A stretch of 64,000 bases of DNA, taken from NCBI GenBank assembly GCA_965220615.1, contig CBDCQL010000002.1:1-64000 (forward strand), in the 5' to 3' direction. The translations under genes were made by a program, and so were the position numbers. Positions 1 to 7,986 of the stretch are shown here, piece after piece (position 1 is the stretch's first letter; the number at the start of each line of letters is the position of its first letter). The notes under the pieces are model-generated. The model searched no databases, was not told the origin of the DNA, and was given only the letters and a program-made list of their open reading frames with translations. The stretch comes from JAGWBD01 sp965220615. Its GTDB lineage: Bacteria; Chloroflexota; Anaerolineae; Aggregatilineales; Phototrophicaceae.

Positions 1-228
1 GGCCAGGCCCGGCCCCAGGGTCGTCAGGCAGACGCCGGGTCGGCCCTCCAGACGCGCGGCGGCGGCGGCCATGTAAAGTGCGGAACTCTCGTTGTGCACC
101 AGCACGAAGTCCATGCCGATGCGGCGCAGGGCCTCCAGCACTTCCACGTTCTCGCCGCCGGGCAGGCCGTAGACGCGTCGTATGCCTGCCTCGTGCAGGG
201 CCCCGGCGATTGCCTCGGCCATGTTCAT
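1..228 (-). CDS. Thiamine-diphosphate enzyme, N-terminal part (cut by window edge)
   Basis: The minus strand reads open from an ATG at 228 to base 1 without a stop, giving 76 residues of an acetolactate-synthase-like PYR domain. A GLPGGENVEV loop lies at about residues 21-30. HNESSA contains Glu47, in the place of the catalytic glutamate that activates the cofactor, and a LTTLGPG segment closes the visible part. Its ATG overlaps the stop of the upstream nucleotidyltransferase as ATGA, so the two are probably translationally coupled. A second ATG at 222 is possible. Known family: TPP-dependent decarboxylases and synthases. The substrate cannot be told from this fragment; the sugar-nucleotide neighbours suggest a sugar or organic acid. 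Confidence 0.8.
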   Translation of the reverse strand, partial: MNMAEAIAGALHEAGIRRVYGLPGGENVEVLEALRRIGMDFVLVHNESSALYMAAAAARLEGRPGVCLTTLGPGLA

Positions 229-929
229 GCGAACATCAGCCCTTCCAGGTCCAGCGACTGGGCCGCGGCCAGGTCCTCCGGCGTGCCCAGCGGGAACCAG
301 AAGTCCGCCTCGACGATTGAGACGGGCTGCGCCTGCGCATGGTCCGTGACCAGTTGCGTCAGTTCATATTCGCGGCGCTGCGGATGCAGTCGTAGCGGAA
401 GGTCGAGGACATCGCGGGTCAGGCGGCAAGCGCCGACGTAGACCTGCACGGGCGGCGGATAGAGACCGCGTGGCGGCTTTTCGTGCAGGCGCAGCAGATG
501 GCCGTCCCGGTTCTTCAGCAGCACACCGTACTCTGAGCCGTCCTGACGCTGCACGGAAAGCACGCCTGCGGCTGTGTCCGCGAGTCGGCGCAACGATGGC
601 GCGTGGAAAAGGTCGTCGCCGTTGATGACCAGGAAATCCGGCTCCGTCAACGCGTCGCGGCAGGCGCGCAGGGCGTGGCCCGTGCCCAGTTGCTCGCCCT
701 GCTCGACGAGGGCGTAGTCGCTGAATATGTCCTGCTGCGCCATGGTGGCGGCGATCTGCCCGCCCAGGTAGCCCGTGACCACCAGCACGCGCCCGACCGC
801 GGGGCGCAGGGCGCGCAGCGACCACTCGAGGATGGGTCTTCCCTGGACTTCCAGCAGGGGTTTGGGGGTGCTTGCCGTCAGGTCGCGCATGCGCGTGCCC
901 CGGCCCGCCGCGAGGATGACGCCCTCCAT
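225..929 (-). CDS. Sugar-phosphate nucleotidyltransferase
   Basis: A 234-residue NTP-transferase. The N-terminus carries the nucleotide-binding signature LAAGRGTRM (residues 6-14) followed by KPLLEV with Lys23. A metal-binding INGDD motif lies near the middle and a HEKP segment in the sugar-binding half. It should transfer a nucleotidyl group from NTP to a hexose 1-phosphate in the cytoplasm. It lies second in a tight minus-strand set: its ATG shares a base with the stop of the phosphohexomutase upstream (TGATG), and its stop overlaps the TPP-enzyme start. The mutase would supply its sugar 1-phosphate. The length is that of the short MurU/RmlA-like branch without the left-handed beta-helix. 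The exact nucleotide and sugar are unknown. Confidence 0.85.
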   Translation of the reverse strand: MEGVILAAGRGTRMRDLTASTPKPLLEVQGRPILEWSLRALRPAVGRVLVVTGYLGGQIAATMAQQDIFSDYALVEQGEQLGTGHALRACRDALTEPDFLVINGDDLFHAPSLRRLADTAAGVLSVQRQDGSEYGVLLKNRDGHLLRLHEKPPRGLYPPPVQVYVGACRLTRDVLDLPLRLHPQRREYELTQLVTDHAQAQPVSIVEADFWFPLGTPEDLAAAQSLDLEGLMFA

Positions 930-2350
930 CAGGCGCTGCCCTCCAGCCGGATTCCCGCCACCTCGTCCAGCACGGCGGCGAAGCGCGCCCGGCAGGCCGC
1001 CAAGGCTTCCGTCGTGCGTCCTTCAAAACGCAAACTGATGACCGGCTCGGTGTTGCTCAGGCGCGCCAGGCCCCAGGCGTCGTCCAGTTGCAGGCGCAGG
1101 CCGTCGATGTCGAGCAACTCCCCCTCCCCTGCCAGACGCTCGCGCAGGGCCGCCAGCAGCCGGCGCCCCGTCTCCGGCGGACAGTGCGGCCGGTAGAGCG
1201 GGCTGACGAACGGTCGCGGCAGCGCATCGTCCAGTTCGGCCAGCGTCGAGTCGCTGGCGGCCAGCAACTGCAGCAGACGGCCGGCGGCGTGGAAGGCGTC
1301 GTCGAAGCCGTAGTAGTCTTCCGCGCAGAAAAAGTGACCGCTGATCTCGCCGCCCAGCAGCGCGCCGCTTTCCGCCATGCGCTGCTTGACCAGCGCGTGG
1401 CCGGTAGCGCAGAACGTGGGCTGACCGCCGGCGCGGCGCAGTTCGTCGAGAAACACCTGGCTGCAGGAGACGTCCGCCAGCAAGCGCGCTCCCGGGTGAC
1501 GTTTCAACAGATCGAGCCCCAGCAGGGTCAGGGCGCGGTCCGGCGCGACGATGCGGCCGCGCCCGTCGACGATACCGAGGCGGTCGGCGTCGCCATCGAA
1601 GGCCAGCCCGACGTCGGCGCCGAGGCGCGGTACGGCGGCGCAGAGCGTCGCCAGGGTGCGCGGGTCGCCGGGGTCCGGCTGGTGGTTGGGATAGCGACCG
1701 TCAGGTTCGCAGAAAAGGCACTCGATCAGGTCGTGGCCGAGGGCGTGCAGCAGGTCCGCTGCGATCAGGCCGGCCGTGCCGTTGCCGGCGTCGACGACGA
1801 CGCGCAGCGCCCGCGATGACACGATTCGCCGCGTCTGGTCCGCGATATAGGCCCCGTAGAGCGCTTCCCCCCGGCACCGCTGCAGCTTGCCTGCGCCGCT
1901 GTCAAAATCATTGCCCTCAATGAGGCGGCGCAGGGCCTGCAACTGCTCGCCGTAAAGGCTTTGCGCCCCGAGCGCCAGCTTGAAGCCGTTGTATGCCGGG
2001 GGCAGGTGACTGCCGGTGACCATCAGACCGGCGCCGTCGCCCTCCTGCGCGACGCGGTGGTACAGCAGGGGCGTCGGCGTGAGGCCGATGTCCAGCACCT
2101 CGCAGCCGCTGTCCAGCAGACCGTCGCGGGCGGCGGCGTGCAGCACGGCCGAGGACAGACGGTTGTCATGGCCGACCACGACCCGGGCGACGCCGTATTC
2201 CCGACGCAGCAGTGTGCCGCCGGCGCGACCCACCAGGCGGGCGGCCTCGGCACTGAGCGGGGCCTGCGGCCCTTCCGCCGGCCCGCGGATGTCGTAGCGG
2301 CGAAATAGCCCTGCGTCCAGGTCGATCGTGGGGATCATCGACGCCAGCAT
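929..2350 (-). CDS. Phosphomannomutase/phosphoglucomutase family protein
   Basis: A 473-residue alpha-D-phosphohexomutase of usual length. The active-site loop TGSHLPPAYNG places the phosphoserine at Ser114. The metal loop DGDADR lies at 252-257, the sugar-binding GEISGH at 334-339, and the C-terminal phosphate-binding segment contains SNTEPVISLRFEGR. All four parts of an active enzyme are therefore present. It interconverts hexose 6- and 1-phosphates and would feed the nucleotidyltransferase downstream. An internal ATG at 2338 (Met5) is an alternative start. The gene is divergent from the GNAT gene, with a very short shared promoter region. Confidence 0.88.
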   Translation of the reverse strand: MLASMIPTIDLDAGLFRRYDIRGPAEGPQAPLSAEAARLVGRAGGTLLRREYGVARVVVGHDNRLSSAVLHAAARDGLLDSGCEVLDIGLTPTPLLYHRVAQEGDGAGLMVTGSHLPPAYNGFKLALGAQSLYGEQLQALRRLIEGNDFDSGAGKLQRCRGEALYGAYIADQTRRIVSSRALRVVVDAGNGTAGLIAADLLHALGHDLIECLFCEPDGRYPNHQPDPGDPRTLATLCAAVPRLGADVGLAFDGDADRLGIVDGRGRIVAPDRALTLLGLDLLKRHPGARLLADVSCSQVFLDELRRAGGQPTFCATGHALVKQRMAESGALLGGEISGHFFCAEDYYGFDDAFHAAGRLLQLLAASDSTLAELDDALPRPFVSPLYRPHCPPETGRRLLAALRERLAGEGELLDIDGLRLQLDDAWGLARLSNTEPVISLRFEGRTTEALAACRARFAAVLDEVAGIRLEGSA

Positions 2351-2424
2351 AACACGGGGCGTCCGGCTCTGTCAGAGATAGCGGCATTCGCTAAACTGGT
2401 GGCCGCTGTGATTTGGAGACGCCT

Positions 2425-2886
2425 GTGAAGACGCGCCCGCTGCGCCCCGATGACCTGCCGCAACTGATGCAATGGTTGCCGCAGGAGCCACTGATGCGGC
2501 GTTATCAACTGGATGACGGGGTCCTTGAACTGGCGCTGCGCACGGCGCTTCCGACAGGCGACATCCTGCGCACGGTGGACGCCCCGGGGGCGCCCTGCTG
2601 CGCGCTGGCCTGGACCCAGCCGCGGGCCGGCCTGGGCCGCGGCGCCTATCTGCGTCTGATCTGCGTGCGGCCGGACCGGCAGGGCCAGGGACTGGGCCTG
2701 GCGCTGCTGGAGGCCTGCGAGGAAGCCGCGCGAGCCCGCGGCCAGGAGAACCTGATGCTGCTGGTCTCCGACTACAACGCCCGCGCGCAGTCCTTCTATC
2801 GCCGCTGCGGCTACGTCCAGGCCGGCGTGCTGGCGGAATACGTGTTGCCCGGCGTCGACGAACTGCTTTTCTGGAAGCGCCTGTGA
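2425..2886 (+). CDS. GNAT-family N-acetyltransferase
   Basis: A 153-residue acetyltransferase of the Gcn5 fold. The coenzyme A loop reads RPDRQGQGLGLALLEA in motif A, and the C-terminal half has an AQSFYRRCGYVQAG segment typical of the fold. I chose the GTG at 2425 because a GGAG lies 6 bases before it; an upstream in-frame TTG at 2413 would remove that ribosome site from the leader. A TAAACTGG -10-like element lies at 2392. The acceptor substrate is not predictable. Confidence 0.8.
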   Translation: MKTRPLRPDDLPQLMQWLPQEPLMRRYQLDDGVLELALRTALPTGDILRTVDAPGAPCCALAWTQPRAGLGRGAYLRLICVRPDRQGQGLGLALLEACEEAARARGQENLMLLVSDYNARAQSFYRRCGYVQAGVLAEYVLPGVDELLFWKRL

Positions 2887-2975
2887 CGCGAAACCCCCCA
2901 CTCGCGGCGCCGCTGACAGACCTGTATACTGGTCGCGGATTTCCGAACTTTTAGCCAAGGGAGACCCTGACCCTC

Positions 2976-4490
2976 ATGACCAAACGACTGTTTTCTGTCC
3001 TTTTGCTGCTCGTCACCCTGTTCGCCCTGAGTGGCCTGGGGCCGGCGCTGGCGCAGGACAACGTGCTGGTGATGGCGCGTTCAGCCGATACCACCGGTCT
3101 GGACCCCCATACCCAGACAGCCTTCGCCTCGCATCGCCTGCTGGAACTCATCTATGAGCCCCTGGTGGAGCTTGATGCGGAACTGAACATCATCCCGGCC
3201 CTGGCCGAGAGCTGGGCCTTCAACGAGGACGCCACGAGCCTGACGCTAAACCTGCGCCAGGGCGTGACCTTCCATGACGGCTCGGCCATGGATTCCGCCG
3301 ACGTGCGCGCCAGTTTCGAGCGCATCCTCGATGAGGAGACCGCCGCCGCCGCGCGCAGCCGCTACACCGGCATCAGCGCCATTGAAACGCCTGACGCGAA
3401 CACGGTCGTCTTCGCGCTCTCCGAGCCGAACGTGCCGCTGCTGGGCGCGCTGGCCAGCGTCAACGCTGCCATCATCTCCGAGGAAGCCGCCGCCAGCGGT
3501 GACTTCTCCGGCGCCAACGGCACCGGCGCTTTCGTGCTGGACGAGTGGACGCCAGAGGAAGTGACGACCCTGAGCGCCAACGCGGACTGGTGGGGCGACG
3601 GCCCGAACGTGGATGGCGTCGAGATTCGCATCATCCCGGACGAGGCCTCCATCCTCGCCGCCCTGCGCGTGGGCGAGATCGACTTCGCCCTGCTGAACGA
3701 CCCGCTCATCGCCACCCTGCTCATCGGTGACGAAAGCGTCCAGCTTAACCGCGTGCCGGCGCTCGCCTATCACGTGCTGCAGTTGAACGCCAGCCGCGAG
3801 CCGCTGGATCAGCTGGCCGTGCGTCAGGCGCTCTCCTGCGCAGTCGACCGGCAGCAGATCCTCGATACCGCCTCACTGGGCGAGGGCAGCGTCACGGGCC
3901 CGCTGACCAGCGCCGCCTACGCCGTCCCGCTGGACGAGTACTTCTGCTACGAGCGTGACGTCGACATGGCGCGCAGCCTGCTGGCCGAAGCCGGCTTGGC
4001 CGATGGCTTCAGCATCAGCGTCATCGCCGCCAACGCCGAGCCGCCCACGGCCCTCTCCGAGGCGCAGACCATTCAGGCGCAGCTGGCCGAGATTGGCGTG
4101 GAAGTCGTGATTGAGTCCATGGAACTGGGCACCTACATCGACCGCTGGCTGGCGGCCGACTTCGACGGCGCGGTGGCGCTCAACGGCGGCCGCCCCGACC
4201 CCCACACCATGTACTCGCGCTACTGGACGAAGGATGGCAACCTGCAGAAGGTCGCCAACTACATCGACGACACCCTGGACGACCTGATGGCCCGCGGCAA
4301 GGTCGAGACCGATCCCGCCGCGCGCTACGAGATCTTCGCAGAATTCCAGAAGCACCTGGTCGAAATGGCGCCTTGGATCTGGCTCTACACCGGCTACGAG
4401 TACTCGGCCCAGCAGGCCTGGGTCAGTGGCTTCGTGCCGCATCCGGGCGACAAGCTGACGTCCTTCAACGCGGTCTCGCTGGACCGGTAA
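2976..4490 (+). CDS. ABC transporter substrate-binding protein, family 5 (peptide/nickel type)
   Basis: A 504-residue SBP_bac_5 protein. The first 26 residues form a Sec signal: MTKR, a leucine-rich core, then ALA before QDN. The mature part has the family pattern SADTTGLDPHTQTAFASHRLLELIYEP, cut here into short pieces: GLDPH at about 40, IYEPLVE, and LTLNLRQGVTFHDGS. It would capture peptides or other solutes outside the membrane. No permease or ATPase gene adjoins it, so it is an orphan binding protein or uses a transporter encoded elsewhere. A TATACTGG element lies at 2925 and an AGGGAGA ribosome site precedes the ATG. A strong terminator follows. Confidence 0.88.
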   Translation: MTKRLFSVLLLLVTLFALSGLGPALAQDNVLVMARSADTTGLDPHTQTAFASHRLLELIYEPLVELDAELNIIPALAESWAFNEDATSLTLNLRQGVTFHDGSAMDSADVRASFERILDEETAAAARSRYTGISAIETPDANTVVFALSEPNVPLLGALASVNAAIISEEAAASGDFSGANGTGAFVLDEWTPEEVTTLSANADWWGDGPNVDGVEIRIIPDEASILAALRVGEIDFALLNDPLIATLLIGDESVQLNRVPALAYHVLQLNASREPLDQLAVRQALSCAVDRQQILDTASLGEGSVTGPLTSAAYAVPLDEYFCYERDVDMARSLLAEAGLADGFSISVIAANAEPPTALSEAQTIQAQLAEIGVEVVIESMELGTYIDRWLAADFDGAVALNGGRPDPHTMYSRYWTKDGNLQKVANYIDDTLDDLMARGKVETDPAARYEIFAEFQKHLVEMAPWIWLYTGYEYSAQQAWVSGFVPHPGDKLTSFNAVSLDR

Positions 4491-4515
4491 GGGCGATCAA
4501 AGGCCCAAATACTGG

Positions 4516-4547
4516 ACCCCTCCCCCGCGCGGGGAGGGGTGTTTTTT
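4516..4547 (+). terminator. Intrinsic terminator after the family 5 binding protein
   Basis: A perfect 10-bp stem (ACCCCTCCCC, 4516-4525, with GGGGAGGGGT, 4531-4540) closes a 5-base loop. G and then six T follow at 4541-4547. It lies between convergent genes and points toward the plus-strand gene. Confidence 0.85.
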
Positions 4548-4578
4548 GAGCAGCCTGGTGCGGGTCCTTCTTGCGCCC

Positions 4579-5635
4579 TCACCCCTCCAGCCGCCCCAAC
4601 ACTGCCGTGCCCATCTCCGCCGTGGAGGCGCGGCCACCCAGATCGCGTGTGTGTACGCCCTCCGCCAGTGCCGCCGCTACCGCCGCATCGATGCGGCCCG
4701 CCGCCTCACCCTGCCCCAGGTCACGCAGCATCAACGCCGCCGAGAGGATCAGGCCGCAGGGGTTGGCGATGCCCTGGCCGGCGATGTCAGGCGCGCTGCC
4801 GTGCACGGGCTCGTACATGGAGGGAAACTCGCCCGACGGGTCCAGGTTGGCGCTGCTGCTAAGGCCAACGCTGCCCGCCAGCGCGCCGCCCAGGTCGCTG
4901 AGAATGTCGCCGTACATGTTGGTCGTGACGATCACGTCGAAGGCGCCTGGCGTCTGCACGAACTTCATGGTGGCGGCATCCACCAGCAACAGGTCCATGG
5001 CCACGTCCGGATAGTCCCGCGCCACGTCGGCGACGATCGCGTCCCAAAAGCGCATGGTGTGCAGGATGGCGTTTGACTTGGTGACGTTGGTCACGTGCCG
5101 CCGCCGCCCCCGCGCCAGCTCGAAGGCATGCCGCGCGATGCGATCGACGCCTTCCTGCGTCAGCACGGTGGTCTGGATGGCGACGCCGTTCTCCCGGCCC
5201 CGATGCAACACTCCGCCCGGACCGGCGTATTCGCCCTCGCTGTTCTCGCGCACGATGAGCATGTCGAAAGCCGGGTCGCCCTGCAGCGGCGTGGGCACGC
5301 CGGGGAAGCTGCGCACCGGCCGCAGGTTGGCGTACTGTCGGAACTGCTTGCGAATCTGGAAGACGAACTCCCAGGACGAACGCTCGTCGCTGACCTCCGG
5401 GTGACCTGCGGCGGCGAAGAGGATCGCGTCGAAGTCGCGCAGGGTCGCAAGTCCGTCGGCCGGCATGAACTCCCCCTGGCGCAGGTAATGTTCCGCGCCC
5501 CAGGGGAAGGACTCGCAGCACAGGTTTACGCCGGCGTGGTGCGCCGCTGCCTGCAACACGGCCAGGGCCTGCGGCATGATTTCCGGACCGATGCCGTCGC
5601 CCGGCAGGACCGGCGATGTCGAAAGCGCTTTTCAC
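4579..5635 (-). pseudogene. Isopropylmalate/tartrate dehydrogenase-like gene with N-terminal frameshift
   Basis: The main frame (4579-5577) encodes an almost complete NAD-dependent beta-decarboxylating dehydrogenase: VRENSEGEYAG, NVTKSNAI, TNMYGDILSD and EPVHGSAPDIAG motifs. The family N-terminus (A-V-L-P-G-D-G-I-G-P-E-I) is split between frames. A GTG at 5635, preceded by AAAGGA, starts MKSAFDIA. One surplus base near 5611 then shifts the frame; skipping it gives VLPGDGIGPEIM without a break. A TGA stands in the main frame just upstream, so no intact start reaches this motif. Either the gene is newly broken, or this is a base-call error, or translation restarts at ATG 5577 and loses a nucleotide-binding strand. 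The tartrate/3-isopropylmalate choice is open; no leu genes are near. Confidence 0.75.
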
Positions 5636-5659
5636 GGATTTATCCTTTCCGCAGGGAGG

Positions 5660-6640
5660 TCAGGCCAGGCGGCCGGCCTGACGCAGTTGGTCCTCAATCC
5701 AGATGTAGGTCTGTTCCATGCCCTGTTCGAGGCTGACCTGTGGCCTCCAGCCCAACAGCTCTTCGCAGCGGGTGTTGTCGCTGTTGCGGCCGCGCACGCC
5801 CTGGGCCTTCGTCAGGTCATGGCGGCGGCGAATGCGCTTGCCCGCCACCCTGGCCACGATGTCGACCAGCTCGTTGATGGTCACGAGGCGGTCGTCGCCG
5901 ATGTTGAGCGGCTGCGCGTGGTCCGAGCGCATCAGGCGCAGGATACCCTCGACGCAATCACTGACGAAGCAGTAGGAGCGGGTCTGCAGGCCGTCGCCCC
6001 AGACCTCGATTTCGCCGCCGTCGGGCACTAGCGCCACCTTGCGCGCGATGGCCGCCGGTGACTTTTCCCGCCCGCCGTCCCAGGTGCCCAGCGGGCCATA
6101 AATGTTGTGAAAACGGGCCACGCGGGTCTCGAGGCCGTAGTCCTCGTGATAGAAGCGGCAGAGGCATTCGGCATACAGTTTCTCGTGACCGTAGCCGTCC
6201 TCGGGGTCGGAAGGCCAGGCATCTTCCTCCTTCAACGGCGTGACGTCTGCTTCCTGCTGCAGGTGTTGGGGATAGATGCAGGCGCTGGACGCGAAAAAGG
6301 CCCGTTGGACGCCGGCCGCGCGCGCGGCTTCCAGCGTGAGCAGGTTGATAAGCGTGTTGTCGTGCACGATGTCGGCGGCCACGCCCTCGCCGCGGCGCCG
6401 CTCGATAAAGCCGATGCCGCCCATGTTGGCCGCCAGCATGTAGACCTCGTCCATGTCCGCCACGGCGCGCTCCGCAGCCTCGCGATCGCGCAGGTCCAGC
6501 AGCAGGAACTCATGGGCCTGAGTGGGCGCGTATTCGGGATGTTTCACGTCCACGGCGCGCACCCGCTCGCCGCGCGCGACCAGTTCATTGACCAGATGAT
6601 GGCCGATAAAGCCGCCGGCGCCGGTGACGAGAATACTCAT
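5660..6640 (-). CDS. NAD-dependent epimerase, GDP-mannose 3,5-epimerase-like
   Basis: A 326-residue extended short-chain dehydrogenase. The Rossmann loop GAGGFIG lies at residues 7-13, an FFASSACIYP strand supplies the catalytic serine region, and DGYGHEK supplies Tyr and Lys. FHNIYGPLGTWDGG, WGDGLQTRS and GVRGRNSDN match the GDP-mannose 3,5-epimerase subgroup closely. The start is ATG 6640, because the MSILVTG N-terminus is canonical and AGGACAGG precedes it; longer in-frame extensions run through an intergenic repeat. A TATACTGG element lies 32 bases upstream on the minus strand. It probably makes GDP-L-galactose/gulose-type sugars or a related epimer for surface glycans. Confidence 0.85.
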   Translation of the reverse strand: MSILVTGAGGFIGHHLVNELVARGERVRAVDVKHPEYAPTQAHEFLLLDLRDREAAERAVADMDEVYMLAANMGGIGFIERRRGEGVAADIVHDNTLINLLTLEAARAAGVQRAFFASSACIYPQHLQQEADVTPLKEEDAWPSDPEDGYGHEKLYAECLCRFYHEDYGLETRVARFHNIYGPLGTWDGGREKSPAAIARKVALVPDGGEIEVWGDGLQTRSYCFVSDCVEGILRLMRSDHAQPLNIGDDRLVTINELVDIVARVAGKRIRRRHDLTKAQGVRGRNSDNTRCEELLGWRPQVSLEQGMEQTYIWIEDQLRQAGRLA

Positions 6641-6760
6641 GGGCCCTGTCCTGCATGGTGGTCGCCGCGCCAGTATACATGAAACCCTCCTCCGCCGTCC
6701 CGCAGCGCGGGCCCGTTTCAACCCCCGGAACAGGGCCTGGCCATGCATTCCATACGGTAA

Positions 6761-6810
6761 GCCCTTCTCCCCCTCTCCCTCAGGGAGAGGGGGCCGGGGG
6801 GTGAGGGCGC
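6761..6810. repeat. Intergenic CCCTCACC-type repeat
   Basis: A hairpin of CCCCCTCTCCCT with AGGGAGAGGGGG, followed by CCGGGGGGTGAGGG. This is the reverse complement of the CCCTCACCCCCCGG block seen at 35755, 46196, 52649 and 55694. Confidence 0.75.
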
Positions 6811-6865
6811 CACCAGCCAGTCCCTTGCCGTCTCGCTGCATGGGCCCTTCGCAACCTCCGGGACA

Positions 6866-6893
6866 GGGCTCCCGCGACTGAGTGGGAAAGGGG
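6866..6893 (-). repeat. CAGTCGCGGGA-type repeat half
   Basis: On the minus strand this reads TTTCCCACTCAGTCGCGGGA then GCCCT. It matches the right-hand hairpin of the repeat copies at 30951, 35755 and 52649. Confidence 0.65.
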
Positions 6894-6911
6894 CACACGA
6901 CCAACCAGTCC

Positions 6912-6954
6912 TTGACAGGGACACTTCCCCGCGCTAGATTTAGACAAGTCTAAA
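6912..6954 (+). promoter_or_regulatory. Promoter with DtxR/MntR-like operator for the metal-transport operon
   Basis: TTGACA (6912-6917), a 17-base spacer and TAGATT (6935-6940) form a good sigma-70-type promoter. A perfect inverted repeat TTTAGAC-AA-GTCTAAA (6939-6954) overlaps the -10 and the expected transcription start. Its form resembles operators of manganese/iron-sensing DtxR-family repressors (MntR, TroR, SirR) rather than Zur boxes. Binding here would block RNA polymerase when the metal is plentiful. Confidence 0.7.
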
Positions 6955-6972
6955 ACTCGAATGGAGACCCCG

Positions 6973-7986
6973 ATGAAACGCAATTTAACGGTTGTCCTGC
7001 TGCTGACCGGCCTGCTGGCAGCCAGTGGCAGCCTCGCCGCGCAGGACGACGCGCGTCCGCTGGTGGTCGCCACCACCACCCAGGCGCGCGACGCCCTTGA
7101 GATTGTCGCCGCTGAGCGCATCGAGCTCATCGGCCTGATGGGAGCGGGTGTGGACCCGCACCTCTATCGACCGACCGAAGCCGACGTTCGCGCCATGAAC
7201 CGCGCCGACGCCATTTTCTACAGCGGCCTGCACCTGGAGGGCCAGTTCGGCGACGTGCTGGGCGCGCTGGGCGAACGCGACGTTCTCGTGGTTGCCCTGT
7301 CCGACCCCGTGAAGAAGGCCGGTTTCACCATCGGCGGCTTCACGCTGTCGGAGGCCTACAGCAACGTCGATGACCCGCACTTCTGGTTCGATCCACGCAA
7401 CTGGCAACTCAGCATCGACTACGTGGCGGAACAGCTGGCCTTGCTCGACCCGGCCGGCGCCGACGTCTATGCGCAGCGGGCCGCGGACTACAACGATCAG
7501 CTCGATCTGCTCTTTGACTGGGCCGGCGAGGCCATGGCCGCAGTGTCGGACGAGCAGCGGGTGCTGGTGACCTCCCACGATGCCTTTCAGTATTTCGGCC
7601 AGGCCTTCGGCTGGGATGTGCGCGGCCTGCAGGGGCTGAGCACCGAGGACGAGGCCGGCGTGGCGGACGTCCAGGCGCTGGTGGACTTCGTGATCGAGCG
7701 CGACATTCCCGTGCTCTTTGTTGAAAGCAGCGTCCCGCCCAACGCCATCGAGTCCGTGCGCGAGGGGGCCGCCGCCCAGGGGCACGACATCGGCGTCGGG
7801 CTGCGCGAACTGTATTCGGACGCCATGGGCGCGCCGGAAGACTTTGGCGGCACCTACGTCGGCATGCTGGCGGAAAATGTCAGCACGGTCATACAGTCCT
7901 GGGGCCTGGCCCTGCCCCCCTGGCCGGAAGAGCTTCTGCCGGCCCTGCCGGAGGAGTTGCTTGCGGAGGATGCCCAGGCGCAGTGA
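6973..7986 (+). CDS. Metal ABC transporter substrate-binding protein (TroA/MntA/ZnuA family)
   Basis: A 337-residue cluster A-I binding protein with a Sec signal (MKRNLTVVLLLTGLLAA, cut near AAQDD). Metal-ligand regions are visible: GAGVDPHLYRPTEADV with the first histidine, DPHFWFDPRNW with the second, VTSHDAFQYFG with a third, and a late Asp in the LRELYSDAMG region. There is no His-rich loop of the kind common in ZnuA, which with the operator favours Mn or Fe. I chose ATG 6973 over 6961 because GGAG lies 6 bases upstream and 6961 is almost at the transcription start. It heads a four-gene operon and delivers the metal to the permeases from outside the membrane. Confidence 0.9.
   Translation: MKRNLTVVLLLTGLLAASGSLAAQDDARPLVVATTTQARDALEIVAAERIELIGLMGAGVDPHLYRPTEADVRAMNRADAIFYSGLHLEGQFGDVLGALGERDVLVVALSDPVKKAGFTIGGFTLSEAYSNVDDPHFWFDPRNWQLSIDYVAEQLALLDPAGADVYAQRAADYNDQLDLLFDWAGEAMAAVSDEQRVLVTSHDAFQYFGQAFGWDVRGLQGLSTEDEAGVADVQALVDFVIERDIPVLFVESSVPPNAIESVREGAAAQGHDIGVGLRELYSDAMGAPEDFGGTYVGMLAENVSTVIQSWGLALPPWPEELLPALPEELLAEDAQAQ

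Larger units (their letters stand above)
6641..6911. other. Intergenic region with two repeat elements
   Basis: Between the divergent epimerase and metal-transport operons. It holds two members of the genome repeat family (6761-6810 and, inverted, 6866-6893) and the epimerase promoter at its left end. No coding potential is seen beyond frame-open noise. Confidence 0.6.

Noticed and set aside
2413..2424. TTG start of the GNAT gene
   Set aside because: It would place the GGAG ribosome site inside the coding sequence; GTG 2425 fits better.
5660..6904. 414-residue version of the epimerase
   Set aside because: The N-terminal extension is a translation of repeat and intergenic DNA (PPGPLSLRERG type); MSILVTGAGGFIG at 6640 is the natural start.
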